Shown here: piece after piece, positions 8,211 through 17,886 of the stretch
Layout of the letters: each line of letters opens with the position of its first letter
Position numbering within the stretch: position 1 is the stretch's first letter
From: Citrobacter gillenii
GTDB taxonomy: Bacteria; Pseudomonadota; Gammaproteobacteria; Enterobacterales; Enterobacteriaceae
Length of the DNA stretch: 64,000 nt
Reading direction: 5' to 3'
Assembly (NCBI RefSeq): GCF_013337685.1
Contig: NZ_SUQN01000004.1
Coordinates: 421,304-485,303, forward strand
Notes under the pieces: generated by a model
Told to the model about the DNA's origin: nothing
Databases searched by the model: none
The model's input: only the letters and a program-made list of their open reading frames with translations
Program-made: the position numbers and the translations under genes

Positions 8211-9214
8211 GGTATAAAGACCATACCTGCCAGCGTCAGCCCTGCTGCCGTCCCTATCAGCATTGCCGGTTGACCTGCGACCAGTCTTCCGCTAACGATA
8301 GCCTCGTGCAGCGCGGTTGGTATAGACGCCGCGACCTGATTGCCATAGTAGCGGTAGATGTCAATGAGAGCGGATTCCGGCACGTGCAGCCGTTTACGCA
8401 TATGTTCCAGCGACAGATGGCTGGCCTGATGCGGTACCACCGTGGCAATATCGGCCAGCGTAATGCCGCTTTTCGCCAGCAGGCGGGCAAAATAATCCTC
8501 AATCAAGGAAGAGGCATAACGAAACAACGATTTCCCTTGCATGTGAAACAGAAAATCACTCTCGATCATCCCTGCACGAGGGTTACGCCGCGTGCCACCC
8601 GCGCGAATTTCACACAGCTCGCTACCGTCCGGATACATCTCAATCAGGCTTGCCAGAATGCCGGTTGAACCGTCGCCACGTTCGACAATAACGCATGCCG
8701 CGCCATCGCCAAAAATCAGCGAGGATTCTTCATGCCCCCAGTCAATACCGCGCGAGGCAATATCTGCTGACACGATGGCGATACGACGGTACGCACCGGT
8801 ATTTACCAATCCGGCTGCTACTTCCAGTGCGGAAATAAAGCTAACGCAGCTGCTGTTGATGTCGAAACCCGCCATTCCGGCAGGCATCCTTGCCGCTTTC
8901 AGAATATGGGTCGCACTGCACGGGAGAGCCTGAAACGGAATGGCCGACGCGCAAATCAGCAGATCAATGGAAGACGGTGATAACGCCCCGGCGTCAAGCG
9001 CATGGTGTAACGCCTGTGCCGCCAGCTCAGCCTGGCTGGCATCGTTGGCCACGTGATAGCGCCAGACAATGCCCGAACGTTTTTCCACATAGCCCGAGGG
9101 CTTACCGAGTTGAAGGTCAAGCATTGATGAAGTGATCCGTGTCGGCGGCAGAGCAATACCGGTCGAGACGATTTTTAGCGCCATGTTAACGCCAGGGCGA
9201 GCTGAATATTCCAT
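8207..9214 (-). CDS. 3-oxoacyl-ACP synthase III / OleA-like condensing enzyme
   Basis: First gene of the lipid operon: a 335-residue thiolase-fold enzyme with a complete KAS III catalytic set, Cys123 (NSSCVSF), His262 (PHQASH) and Asn292 (YGNQ). It would condense an acyl thioester with malonyl-ACP or a second acyl thioester. It is not the housekeeping fabH, which belongs elsewhere in enterobacterial genomes. No strong ribosome site precedes the ATG at 9214. Met11 (start 9184), where family similarity begins (MALKIVSTG), is a real alternative. The gene lies 101 bp beyond the narI stop and its bidirectional terminator, on the same strand as nar. Confidence 0.85.
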   Translation of the reverse strand: MEYSARPGVNMALKIVSTGIALPPTRITSSMLDLQLGKPSGYVEKRSGIVWRYHVANDASQAELAAQALHHALDAGALSPSSIDLLICASAIPFQALPCSATHILKAARMPAGMAGFDINSSCVSFISALEVAAGLVNTGAYRRIAIVSADIASRGIDWGHEESSLIFGDGAACVIVERGDGSTGILASLIEMYPDGSELCEIRAGGTRRNPRAGMIESDFLFHMQGKSLFRYASSLIEDYFARLLAKSGITLADIATVVPHQASHLSLEHMRKRLHVPESALIDIYRYYGNQVAASIPTALHEAIVSGRLVAGQPAMLIGTAAGLTLAGMVFIP

Positions 9215-9267
9215 TATGCTTCATTTCTTTATCCCACGATTCGCAGCATGATATCGAAATAAAATAC

Positions 9268-9300
9268 AAAAAAAACCAGGACTTTTGTCCTGGTTTTTTT
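9268..9300. terminator. Bidirectional intrinsic terminator after narI
   Basis: A 7-bp GC-rich stem CCAGGAC/GTCCTGG (9276-9282 and 9287-9293) with a TTTT loop, flanked by an A-tract (9268-9275) and a T-tract (9294-9300). On the minus strand it ends nar transcription before the lipid operon. Confidence 0.85.
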
Positions 9301-9315
9301 CATTAATATTTTACC

Positions 9316-9993
9316 TTAGTGGCGTGCGCGAACAATCTGATACTTGCGGGTCAAATACTCGACCGGCACGCTCCAGATGTGCACCAGACGCGAGAACGGG
9401 AACAGCAGGAACAGCGTCATACCGAGCACCAGGTGCATACGGAAGATAAACGCCACACCGTCCAGGTACTGGGACGCGTCGCCGTGGAAGGTCACCACAG
9501 ACTGTGCCCAGTTGACCAGCTTCATCATCTCACTCCCGTCCATATGCTGGGCGGAGAACGGAATAGTCAGCAGCCCCAGCGCACACTGGATAACCAGAAC
9601 GGACAGCACCAGAATATCCGCGCCGGTGGTAGTGGCACGCACGCGTGGGCTGAACAAACGGCGTTTGAGCAGCAATACACCACCGACCAGACACATCACG
9701 CCGGACGCACCGCCTGCAAACATGGCCATTTTCTGTTTCACTTCCAGCGGCAGCCACGCTTCGTACATCCAGTGCGGCGTTAACATCCCCAGGAAGTGGC
9801 CGGCGAAAATACCCAGGATCCCGATATGGAACAGGTTTGACGCCATGTTCATCCCTTTGCGATCCAGCATCTGACTGGATGCCGCACGCCAGGTGTACTG
9901 CCCGTAGTCATAACGTAGCCAGCTACCAATCAGGAAGACAGAACCCGCAATGTACGGATAGATGTCAAAGAAGAACGTATTCAGGAAGTGCAT
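9316..9993 (-). CDS. narI: Respiratory nitrate reductase A gamma subunit (cytochrome b)
   Basis: A 225-residue membrane cytochrome b that oxidises quinol at the periplasmic side and passes electrons to NarH. The four haem-ligand histidines are at His56, His66, His187 and His205, exactly the E. coli positions, among five hydrophobic helices. The ATG overlaps the narJ TAA by one base (TAATG), as expected for the narGHJI operon. It anchors NarGH to the inner membrane. Confidence 0.98.
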   Translation of the reverse strand: MHFLNTFFFDIYPYIAGSVFLIGSWLRYDYGQYTWRAASSQMLDRKGMNMASNLFHIGILGIFAGHFLGMLTPHWMYEAWLPLEVKQKMAMFAGGASGVMCLVGGVLLLKRRLFSPRVRATTTGADILVLSVLVIQCALGLLTIPFSAQHMDGSEMMKLVNWAQSVVTFHGDASQYLDGVAFIFRMHLVLGMTLFLLFPFSRLVHIWSVPVEYLTRKYQIVRARH

Positions 9994-10703
9994 TATTGCT
10001 GTCCTCCGGTGGTGATATTCAGATACTGCGGCGCGACGGCCCCGGCAAAACGACGCTGGTGAGCGGAGATCTCAGATTCACCGCACCCCTGATCGGCAAA
10101 GAATTTCACCTGCTCTTCTTCCCAGACAGCGTCCAGCGCCTGCGGAGTATCATCGCGAACTTCATCCGCAATTTTCTCCGCCACTTTGTCGCTATCGATA
10201 GCCGCATTCGCCAGTTTCAACAGCAGATCGAACAGCACGGCGTAGCGACTTTCACGCTGTTGCAGACGCGCACTGAGCAGGGCCAGAATCGGGGCGATAT
10301 CCTGCAAACCACCCAGCGCCTCTTCCTTCGGCAACTGCGCCAGATATTCCAGGTACAGCGGCAGATGGTCCGGTAATTCGCGGCTGTCGAGCTGTAAACC
10401 GTGCTGCTCGTACTGCGCCATCAGGTCAACCATCGCCTGACCGCGGTCGCGGGATTCACCATGCACATGTTCAAACAACAGCAGCGAGGTTGCACGGCCA
10501 CGGTCGAACAGTTCACTGTAGCGGGACTGTGCGTCCAGCATGTCCTGCGCGGTTAAATCGCGCAGGAAGACGCCCAGAGTCTGGGCATCATCTTTGTCCA
10601 GGTTTTCAGATGACGCGAGTGCATCGAAAAGTTCCTGCTGATGCTGCCATAAGGCAGCATCCGGGTACTCGAGCAGACGCGAAACAATGACGAGTTCAAT
10701 CAT
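9993..10703 (-). CDS. narJ: Nitrate reductase A assembly chaperone (delta)
   Basis: A 236-residue cytosolic chaperone needed for molybdenum cofactor insertion into NarG and membrane attachment of NarGH; it is not part of the final enzyme. The true start is the ATG at 10703 ([15 protein letters not shown]), which overlaps the narH TGA in an ATGA; a longer in-frame reading upstream lies inside narH. The acidic, glutamine-rich helical character and length match the TorD/NarJ family. Confidence 0.97.
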   Translation of the reverse strand: MIELVIVSRLLEYPDAALWQHQQELFDALASSENLDKDDAQTLGVFLRDLTAQDMLDAQSRYSELFDRGRATSLLLFEHVHGESRDRGQAMVDLMAQYEQHGLQLDSRELPDHLPLYLEYLAQLPKEEALGGLQDIAPILALLSARLQQRESRYAVLFDLLLKLANAAIDSDKVAEKIADEVRDDTPQALDAVWEEEQVKFFADQGCGESEISAHQRRFAGAVAPQYLNITTGGQQ

Positions 10704-12238
10704 TGGTGCGGCTCCGTTTTGCTGGTCACATCGACAGCATCGATGCGGCGACTGTTGAACAGATTGAATTTGGTGTCCGAACCGTGGCAACCGTCGCCGA
10801 AGGTAAAGCCACAACTGCTTTTCTCCGGGAACGCTTCACGCGCCAGCTCACGATGGCTGCTCGGTACCACGAAACGATCTTCGTAGTTCGCGATGGCCAG
10901 GTAGCGGTACATTTCCTGCGCCTGCGCTTCAGTCAGACCAACTTCTTCCAGCGCACGGGTGTCGACTTTACCGTCAACGGTTTCCGCACGTTTAAAGTGA
11001 CGCATCGCCAGCATGCGCTTCAGCGCCAGTACCACCGGCTGCGTATCCCCTGCAGTCAGCAGGTTTGCCAGGTACTGAACCGGAATACGCAGGCTGTCCA
11101 CGTCCGGCAGAATACCGTTGCTGCCCAGCTCACCCGCATCAGCCGCAGACTGAATCGGTGACAAAGGCGGAACATACCAGACCATTGGCAGCGTGCGGTA
11201 TTCTGGGTGCAACGGCAGCGCCAGCTTCCAGTCCATCGCCATTTTGTACACCGGAGACTGCTGAGCCGCGTCGATCACGCTCAGCGGAATACCGTCTTTC
11301 AGTGCCTGCTCAATGACCGCCGGGTCATTCGGATCGAGGAACACGTCCAGCTGACGCTGGTACAGATCTTTCTCGTTCTCGGTGCTTGCCGCGCTTTCAA
11401 TGGCGTCAGCGTCATACAGCAGTACGCCGAGGTAACGAATACGTCCGACGCAGGTTTCGGAGCATACGGTCGGCTGACCGGCTTCGATACGCGGATAGCA
11501 GAAGATGCACTTCTCTGACTTACCGCTCTTCCAGTTGAAGTAGATTTTCTTGTACGGGCAACCGGTAATACACATACGCCAGCCGCGGCACTTGTCCTGG
11601 TCGATCAGCACGATGCCGTCTTCTTCACGCTTGTAGATGGCACCGCTTGGGCAGGTCGCCACGCACGCCGGGTTAAGGCAGTGCTCGCACAGACGCGGCA
11701 AATACATCATGAAGGTATTTTCGAACTGGCCGTACATCGCCTTCTGCATGTTCTCGAAGTTTTTGTCTTTTGACAGCTTCTCGAACTCGCCGCCCAGGTC
11801 GTCTTCCCAGTTCGGACCTTTGGTTATCTTGTCCATACGCTTGCCGGTGATCAGCGAACGTGGACGTGCAATCGGCTGCGCTTTGCTGTCAGCCGGTGCG
11901 TTGTGCAGCGTCTGGTAATCGAAGTCAAACGGCTCGTAGTAATCATCGATACCCGGCAGATGCGGGTTAGCGAAAATTTTACCCAGCAGCAGCGCTTTGT
12001 TACCCATGCGCGGCACCAGCTTACCGTTGATCTTGCGGATCCAACCGCCCTTCCATTTTTCCTGGTTTTCCCAGTCGGTCGGGAAACCGGTGCCCGGCTT
12101 AGTTTCAACGTTGTTGAACCAGGCGTACTCGGTCCCTTCACGGCTGGTCCAGACGTTTTTGCAGGTTACTGAACAGGTGTGGCAACCGATGCACTTATCG
12201 AGATTCAGCACCATGCCGACTTGTGAACGAATTTTCAT
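10700..12238 (-). CDS. narH: Respiratory nitrate reductase A beta subunit (Fe-S)
   Basis: A 512-residue electron-transfer subunit, identical in length to E. coli NarH. It has four cysteine clusters: CIGCHTCSVTC near residue 19, CEHCLNPAC near 184, CRGWRMC with the Trp typical of the [3Fe-4S] centre, and CIFC with a later CSETC. It relays electrons from NarI haem to NarG. It overlaps narG and narJ by 4 bp each. Confidence 0.98.
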   Translation of the reverse strand: MKIRSQVGMVLNLDKCIGCHTCSVTCKNVWTSREGTEYAWFNNVETKPGTGFPTDWENQEKWKGGWIRKINGKLVPRMGNKALLLGKIFANPHLPGIDDYYEPFDFDYQTLHNAPADSKAQPIARPRSLITGKRMDKITKGPNWEDDLGGEFEKLSKDKNFENMQKAMYGQFENTFMMYLPRLCEHCLNPACVATCPSGAIYKREEDGIVLIDQDKCRGWRMCITGCPYKKIYFNWKSGKSEKCIFCYPRIEAGQPTVCSETCVGRIRYLGVLLYDADAIESAASTENEKDLYQRQLDVFLDPNDPAVIEQALKDGIPLSVIDAAQQSPVYKMAMDWKLALPLHPEYRTLPMVWYVPPLSPIQSAADAGELGSNGILPDVDSLRIPVQYLANLLTAGDTQPVVLALKRMLAMRHFKRAETVDGKVDTRALEEVGLTEAQAQEMYRYLAIANYEDRFVVPSSHRELAREAFPEKSSCGFTFGDGCHGSDTKFNLFNSRRIDAVDVTSKTEPHQ

Positions 12239-15200
12239 TTTACGCTCTCCTGTACCTGGTCATTGCCTTCGCCATCCAACCAGTCAATGTTCTTCATCTT
12301 ACGGACCACCACGAACTCATCACGGTTTGACCCTACGGTGCCGTAGTAGTTAAAGCCGTAGGCCAGGTGGGCATAACCACCAATCATGTGCGTCGGTTTC
12401 GGCGTAATACGGGTCACCGAGTTATGGATCCCGCCGCGCTGTTCGGTAATTTCCGACCCTGGAATATTCACAATACGTTCCTGGGCGTGGTACATCATGG
12501 TCATCCCGGCCGGGACACGCTGGCTGACTACCGCACGGGCGGTTAGTGAACCGTTGCTGTTAAAGACTTCGATCCAGTCGTTATCTTCGATACCCAGATC
12601 TTTCGCATCCGCTTCACTCATCCACACGATCGGACCACCGCGGCCTAATGTCAGCATCAGCAGGTTGTCGCTGTAAGTGGAGTGGATACCCCACTTCTGG
12701 TGTGGCGTCAGGAAGTTGAGCGCCTTTTCCGGATTGCCGTTGGATTTCTCGCCCATCACGGCTTTCACCGAACGGGTGTCAATTGGCGGACGATAAACCA
12801 GCAGGCTTTCACCGAAGTCGCGCATCCACTGATGATCCTGATACAGCTGCTGACGACCGGTCAGCGTACGCCATGGGATCAGCTCGTGAACGTTGGTGTA
12901 ACCGGCGTTGTAAGAAACATGCTCATCTTCCAGGCCAGACCAGGTCGGGCTGGAGATAATTTTACGCGGCTGCGCCTGAATATCGCGGAAGCGGATTTTC
13001 TCGTCTTCTTTATTCAGTGCCAGATGCGTATGGTCACGGCCGGTAAATTCACTCAGCGCAGCCCAGGCTTTCACCGCCACCTGACCGTTGGTTTCCGGCG
13101 CCAGGGTGAGGATCATCTCGGCGGCATCAATCGCCGTATTCAGCATCGGCTGACCTTTAGCCGGGCCTTCTGCCTTGGTGTAGTTAAGCTTACGCAGCAA
13201 GTCCATTTCGCTCTGGGTGTTCCAGGCAATCCCTTTCCCGCCGTTACCGACTTTATCCATCAGTGGGCCGATGGAGGTGAAGCGTTCGTAAGTTGCTGGG
13301 TAATCACGCTCAACGGTCATGATGTGCGGGGCAGTAACGCCTGGGATCAGATCGCATTCGCCTTTTTTCCAGTCCTTCACGTCCAGCGGCTGCGCCAGTT
13401 CGGCAGCTGAATCGTGCTGGATAGGCAGCGTCACCACGTCGGTTTCTTTACCGAGGTGACCGACGCAGACTTCAGAGAATTTCTTGGCGATGGCTTTGTA
13501 AATTTCCCAGTCGCTTTTCGATTCCCAGGCCGGATCAACAGCGGCAGACAGCGGATGAATAAACGGATGCATGTCCGATGTATTCATGTCGTCTTTTTCA
13601 TACCAGGTGGCGGTAGGCAACACGATGTCGGAATACAGACAGGTGCTCGACAGACGGAAGTCCAGCGTCACCACCAGATCCAGCTTGCCATCGAGACCGT
13701 TATCCTGCCATTCCACTTCTTCTGGCTTCACACCACCCTGTTTGCCCAGATCCATCCCCTGAATACCGTGTTCAGTACCCAGCAGATACTTCAGCATGTA
13801 CTCATGACCTTTACCGGACGAGCCCAGCAGGTTAGAACGCCAGATGAACAGGTTACGCGGATGGTTTTTACCGTTTTCAGGTTGTTCTGCCGCAAAGCGA
13901 ATAGAACCCTCTTTCAGCGATTTCACGGTGTAATCCACCGGCGTCATCCCGGCTTTTTCCGCCTCACGAGCAATGTACAGCGGGTTGGTGCCCAACTGCG
14001 GCGCAGATGGCAACCAGCCCATACGTTCAGCGCGTACGTTAAAGTCGATCAAATGACCGCTATAGCGGGACTTGTCCGCCATCGGCGACAGCAGTTCCTG
14101 CGCAGTTACCGTCTCATAACGCCACTGGCTGGAGTGGTTATAGAAGTAGGAGGTGCTGTTCATGTGACGTGCCGGACGCTGCCAGTCAAGGCCAAACGCC
14201 AGCGGCTGCCAGCCGGTCTGCGGACGCAGTTTTTCCTGACCCACATAGTGCGCCCAACCGCCACCGCTCTGACCAACGCAGCCGCAGAACACCAGCATGT
14301 TGATCAATCCGCGATAGTTCATATCGAGGTGATACCAGTGGTTCAGACCGGCACCGACGATGATCATTGAACGACCGTGCGTTTTGTCAGCGTTATCGGC
14401 AAATTCACGGGCGATACGCACGATTTGAGCGCGTGATACACCGGTAATTTTTTCTGCCCATGCCGGGGTATATGCTTTGATGTCATCGTAGCTGGTGGCG
14501 CAGTTTTCATCGTTCAGACCGCGTTCCAGACCGTAGTTCGCCATGGTCAGGTCATAAACGGTGGTCACCAGCGCGGTAGTACCGTCCGCCAGTTGCAGGC
14601 GTTTGACCGGCAGTTTGTGCAGCAGAACGTTTTCCAGTTCGACTTTATTGAAGTGCTCGGTGCCTTCGCCGCCAAAGTATGGGAAGCCGACTTCAGCGAT
14701 GTCATCCTGGCTGCCCAGCAAGCTGAGCTGCAGTTCGGTTTCTTTACCGGACGTGCCGTCGCGCTGCTCAAGGTTCCACTTCCCTTTTTCGCCCCAGCGG
14801 AAACCTATCGAACCGTTTGGCGCGACCATCTCGCCGTCGGTATTGACGGCAACGGTTTTCCACTCTGGGTTATTTTCCTGGCCCAAAGAATCGACCAGAT
14901 CGGCGGCGCGCAGCATACGGCCCGCCGCATAGTAACCGTCACGCTCTTCGAGCATCACCAGCATCGGGAAGTCGGTGTAACGACGCACATAGTCGGTGAA
15001 GTACTGGCTTGGGTTATCAAGGTGGAACTCACGCAGCATGACGTGGCCCATTGCCAGCGCCATCGCGGCATCGGTGCCCTGCTTCGGTGCCAGCCACAGG
15101 TCGCACAGCTTGGCAATTTCAGCGTAGTCCGGGGTGATCGCGACCGTTTTGGTCCCTTTGTAGCGAACTTCAGTGAAGAAGTGGGCATCCGGGGTACGGG

Positions 15201-15978
15201 TCTGCGGAACGTTTGAACCCCAGGCGATGATGTAGCTGGAGTTGTACCAGTCGGCAGATTCCGGAACGTCGGTCTGCTCACCCCAGGTCTGCGGAGACGC
15301 AGGCGGCAGGTCACAGTACCAGTCGTAGAAGCTCAAGCAGGTACCGCCAATCAGGGACAAGTAGCGTGCACCGGAGGCGTAGGAAACCATCGACATTGCC
15401 GGGATAGGCGAGAAGCCTGCCACGCGGTCAGGGCCGTAGGTTTTGACGGTGTAGACGTTAGAAGCGGCAATCAGCTCATTCACTTCCTGCCAGGAAGAAC
15501 GTACAAAGCCACCACGACCGCGCGCTTGCTTGAAGCTTTTTGCTTTATCGGCGTCTTCGATGATGGATGCCCATGCATCTACCGGATCGCTGTGCAGTCT
15601 TTTCGCTTCACGCCACATTTTCATCAGGCGTTTACGCATCAGCGGGTATTTCAGGCGGTTAGCGCTGTAGAGATACCAGGAGTAGCTCGCACCGCGCGGG
15701 CAGCCGCGTGGTTCATGGTTTGGCAGGTCTGGACGGGTGCGCGGGTAGTCGGTTTGCTGGGTCTCCCAGGTCACCAGACCATTTTTCACGTAGATTTTCC
15801 AGCTGCATGAGCCGGTGCAGTTTACCCCATGAGTTGATCGCACGACTTTGTCATGCTGCCAACGCTGGCGGTATCCATCCTCCCAGTCCCGGTTAGTATT
15901 GAGAAGCTGGCCGTGCCCATCGGCAAAGGTTTCGCCCTTCTGCTTGAAGTAGCGAAACCGGTCCAGGAATTTACTCAT
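12235..15978 (-). CDS. narG: Respiratory nitrate reductase A alpha subunit (molybdoenzyme)
   Basis: A 1247-residue catalytic subunit, the same length as E. coli NarG. It carries bis-MGD and the FS0 cluster and reduces nitrate to nitrite in the cytoplasm. The N-terminal THGVNCTGSCSWK shows the His plus Cys ligands of FS0, followed by the TDYPRTRPDLP region. An RR motif is absent, replaced by the vestigial RFRYFKQKG seen in NarG proteins. It is the first gene of the operon, with an FNR site about 97 bp upstream of the ATG. Several long antisense open frames inside it are composition shadows. Confidence 0.98.
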   Translation of the reverse strand: MSKFLDRFRYFKQKGETFADGHGQLLNTNRDWEDGYRQRWQHDKVVRSTHGVNCTGSCSWKIYVKNGLVTWETQQTDYPRTRPDLPNHEPRGCPRGASYSWYLYSANRLKYPLMRKRLMKMWREAKRLHSDPVDAWASIIEDADKAKSFKQARGRGGFVRSSWQEVNELIAASNVYTVKTYGPDRVAGFSPIPAMSMVSYASGARYLSLIGGTCLSFYDWYCDLPPASPQTWGEQTDVPESADWYNSSYIIAWGSNVPQTRTPDAHFFTEVRYKGTKTVAITPDYAEIAKLCDLWLAPKQGTDAAMALAMGHVMLREFHLDNPSQYFTDYVRRYTDFPMLVMLEERDGYYAAGRMLRAADLVDSLGQENNPEWKTVAVNTDGEMVAPNGSIGFRWGEKGKWNLEQRDGTSGKETELQLSLLGSQDDIAEVGFPYFGGEGTEHFNKVELENVLLHKLPVKRLQLADGTTALVTTVYDLTMANYGLERGLNDENCATSYDDIKAYTPAWAEKITGVSRAQIVRIAREFADNADKTHGRSMIIVGAGLNHWYHLDMNYRGLINMLVFCGCVGQSGGGWAHYVGQEKLRPQTGWQPLAFGLDWQRPARHMNSTSYFYNHSSQWRYETVTAQELLSPMADKSRYSGHLIDFNVRAERMGWLPSAPQLGTNPLYIAREAEKAGMTPVDYTVKSLKEGSIRFAAEQPENGKNHPRNLFIWRSNLLGSSGKGHEYMLKYLLGTEHGIQGMDLGKQGGVKPEEVEWQDNGLDGKLDLVVTLDFRLSSTCLYSDIVLPTATWYEKDDMNTSDMHPFIHPLSAAVDPAWESKSDWEIYKAIAKKFSEVCVGHLGKETDVVTLPIQHDSAAELAQPLDVKDWKKGECDLIPGVTAPHIMTVERDYPATYERFTSIGPLMDKVGNGGKGIAWNTQSEMDLLRKLNYTKAEGPAKGQPMLNTAIDAAEMILTLAPETNGQVAVKAWAALSEFTGRDHTHLALNKEDEKIRFRDIQAQPRKIISSPTWSGLEDEHVSYNAGYTNVHELIPWRTLTGRQQLYQDHQWMRDFGESLLVYRPPIDTRSVKAVMGEKSNGNPEKALNFLTPHQKWGIHSTYSDNLLMLTLGRGGPIVWMSEADAKDLGIEDNDWIEVFNSNGSLTARAVVSQRVPAGMTMMYHAQERIVNIPGSEITEQRGGIHNSVTRITPKPTHMIGGYAHLAYGFNYYGTVGSNRDEFVVVRKMKNIDWLDGEGNDQVQESVK

Positions 15979-16320
15979 CGGTTGTCTCCTGTAGGAGCCT
16001 GACGGCTCTCTGATAAATCGACATTGCTTGATTGAGAGCGAAGGTAACGCTATGAAAGCGCGTGGGAATTGATAACGATCAAGGCAGGCAGGGATGGGAA
16101 AGAGAGGTTAAATTTTATATACCCCTTAAGTGGGATGGGGTAAAACCCAGTAATCAATTGATTTTAAATATGATTTTAAAATTAACTCATCATACAAATG
16201 TTAAATTCTTTACAAGTGAGTATTAAGGGGTATCCCCCCCTGGCAGGCCTCTTTCTGTGTACCGTTCTGACAGACGATAGTCTCTGTAGATAAATAAGTA
16301 TGTTGTAACTAATTACAGAC
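15979..16320 (-). promoter_or_regulatory. narG promoter region with NarL-type heptamers
   Basis: Non-coding control region upstream of narG. Besides the FNR box described separately, it holds heptamers that fit NarL sites (TACYNMT-like): TACCCCT at 16120-16126, its complement type TGGGGTA at 16136-16142, and AGGGGTA at 16226-16232. This suggests nitrate activation through NarXL as in E. coli. Heptamer calls are by eye and individual sites are uncertain. Confidence 0.6.
16069..16082 (-). promoter_or_regulatory. FNR binding site of narG promoter
   Basis: The sequence TTGATAACGATCAA is a perfect TTGAT-N4-ATCAA palindrome. Read towards narG it is TTGATCGTTATCAA. If centred at -41.5, transcription would start near 16034, giving a leader of about 56 bases, the arrangement known for E. 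coli narG. Confidence 0.88.
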
Positions 16321-16348
16321 AAAAAAAAGCGCGGTCTAACACCGCGCA
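16318..16348 (-). terminator. Intrinsic terminator downstream of narK
   Basis: Read on the minus strand: stem GCGCGGT / ACCGCGC around a short loop (16329-16347), followed by eight or more T (16321-16328 on the plus strand as A). It lies about 150 bp past the narK stop, after the ERIC element, and separates narK from narG. Confidence 0.8.
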
Positions 16349-16361
16349 AAGGATAATCAAC

Positions 16362-16485
16362 CTACACGTCATCCTTCAAACTGCTTCCGCGTTGGCTGTG
16401 CTCGTTCTCCCCAGTCACTGACTTGAGTATGCTCCTGGGGATTTCTCACTTGCCGCCTTAATGCAGTTAGAGTGATTTTGTGTAC
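16362..16485. repeat. ERIC element
   Basis: The core halves CTCCCCAGTCACTGACTT and GTATGCTCCTGGGGATTT match the two inward sequences of the enterobacterial repetitive intergenic consensus, flanked by the expected CGTTGGCTG and TTGCCGCCTT parts. The outer ends (TACACGTC and GATTTTGTGTA) are weakly complementary. It sits in the narK 3' untranslated region before the terminator. Edges are approximate. Confidence 0.8.
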
Positions 16486-16494
16486 ATTACTTTT

Positions 16495-17886
16495 TTATTT
16501 TTTAGAATGACGTCCGTATACCACCCAAGTGATGACCACGCAGGCGACATAGAAGATCAGGAACACTTTCATCGCATCTACCGGCGAACCGGTTAACGCC
16601 AGCGACGTACCAAACGCTTTAGGAATAAAGAAGCCGCCAATCGCGCCGATAGCTGAGATAAAGCCCAGTGCCGCCGCCGTGTCGGTTGCCGCTTCACGCA
16701 TCGCTTTCTCTTCGGAGCCACCTTCGGCTTTCACTCGGTCCATCGTCAGTTTACGGAAGATCACGGAGATCATCTGGAAGGTAGAACCACTACCCAACCC
16801 AGCCGTCAGGAACAGCGCCAGGAACACCGCAAAGAAGGCGATAAAGTTGCCACCCTCACCGTTTGTTGGCAGCGTCAGGAACAGCAAGGCGCTGAAAATG
16901 GCCATCAGGACAAAGTTCACCAGCGTCACGCGCGTCCCGCCCAGTCGGTCAGAAATTGCCCCACCGGCAGAACGAGCCAGGGCGCCAATCAGCGGACCAA
17001 AGAAGGCGTAATGCAGGATCTGCACCTCAGGGAACTGCGTTTTTGACAGCATGGCAAAACCGGCAGAGAAGCCGATAAAGGAGCCGAAGGTTGCCAGATA
17101 CAGCAGACTCATAATCCACAGATGTCCGCGTTTCAGCACCGGTAATTGCTCTTTCAGTGACGCTTTAGAGGTTGCCAGTTCGTTCATACCAAACCACGCA
17201 GCCAGCGTCAGCACCGCCAGGAACGGTACCCAAATCCACGCGGCGTTGGCCAGATACAGTTGCGTGCCATCCGGTTGTTCAACGCCGTGGCTACCGAATG
17301 CCGCGAAGATAGACAAGGAGACCACCAGCGGCGCAAGCAACTGCATCACGCTGACGCCCATGTTACCCAGACCGCCGTTCAGCCCCAGTGCACCGCCCTG
17401 TTTCTGTTTCGGGAAGAAGAAACTGATGTTAGCCATGCTGGAAGCAAAGTTTGCCCCGGCAAAACCGCACAGCAGAGAGATGATAATAAACGTGCTAAAC
17501 GGCGTGGTGGTATCTTGCACGGCAAAACCTAACCATACGCAAGGAATGATCAGGATACCGGTGCTGAATGCCGTCCAGCGACGTCCGCCAAACAGAGGAA
17601 CCATAAAGGAGTACGGAACACGCAGCAGCGCACCGGAAACCGACGGTAATGCCGTCAGCATGAACAGCTGCTCGGTGGTAAAGTCAAAGCCAACCTTCGG
17701 TAAGTTCACCGCTACGGCGCTAAATAACATCCATACGCAAAATGCCAGCAGCAGACAAGGGACGGAAATCCACAAGTTGCGGCTGGCAATACGATGACCT
17801 CTTTGTTGCCAAAAGGCGGGATCTTCCGGCCGCCATTCTGTAATTACAGATCCAGATGCCCTTTCCGGGGCAGATGAGTGACTCAT
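16495..17886 (-). CDS. narK: Nitrate/nitrite antiporter NarK
   Basis: A 463-residue MFS transporter with 12 predicted membrane segments. It takes nitrate in and exports nitrite during nitrate respiration. Both nitrate-signature motifs are visible (GGLGNMGVSVMQ near residue 170 and GSGSTFQMIS near 368). The start is the ATG at 17886 (MSHSSAPERASG), matching E. coli NarK; an in-frame start twelve codons earlier has no support. An FNR box lies 60-73 bp upstream. It is divergent from narXL, as in E. coli. Confidence 0.97.
   Translation of the reverse strand: MSHSSAPERASGSVITEWRPEDPAFWQQRGHRIASRNLWISVPCLLLAFCVWMLFSAVAVNLPKVGFDFTTEQLFMLTALPSVSGALLRVPYSFMVPLFGGRRWTAFSTGILIIPCVWLGFAVQDTTTPFSTFIIISLLCGFAGANFASSMANISFFFPKQKQGGALGLNGGLGNMGVSVMQLLAPLVVSLSIFAAFGSHGVEQPDGTQLYLANAAWIWVPFLAVLTLAAWFGMNELATSKASLKEQLPVLKRGHLWIMSLLYLATFGSFIGFSAGFAMLSKTQFPEVQILHYAFFGPLIGALARSAGGAISDRLGGTRVTLVNFVLMAIFSALLFLTLPTNGEGGNFIAFFAVFLALFLTAGLGSGSTFQMISVIFRKLTMDRVKAEGGSEEKAMREAATDTAAALGFISAIGAIGGFFIPKAFGTSLALTGSPVDAMKVFLIFYVACVVITWVVYGRHSKK

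Noticed and set aside
13414..14370. 318-codon plus-strand open frame inside narG
   Set aside because: It is antisense to the fully conserved narG, has no ribosome site and no family pattern; long antisense frames are common in GC-rich genes.
15481..15978. Twin-arginine export signal on NarG
   Set aside because: The N-terminal RFRYFKQKG is the vestigial Tat-like motif of cytoplasmic NarG proteins and lacks a hydrophobic core.
16083..16320. Individual NarL heptamers as separate features
   Set aside because: Several TACYNMT-like matches exist but the motif is short and degenerate; they are mentioned only within the promoter region.
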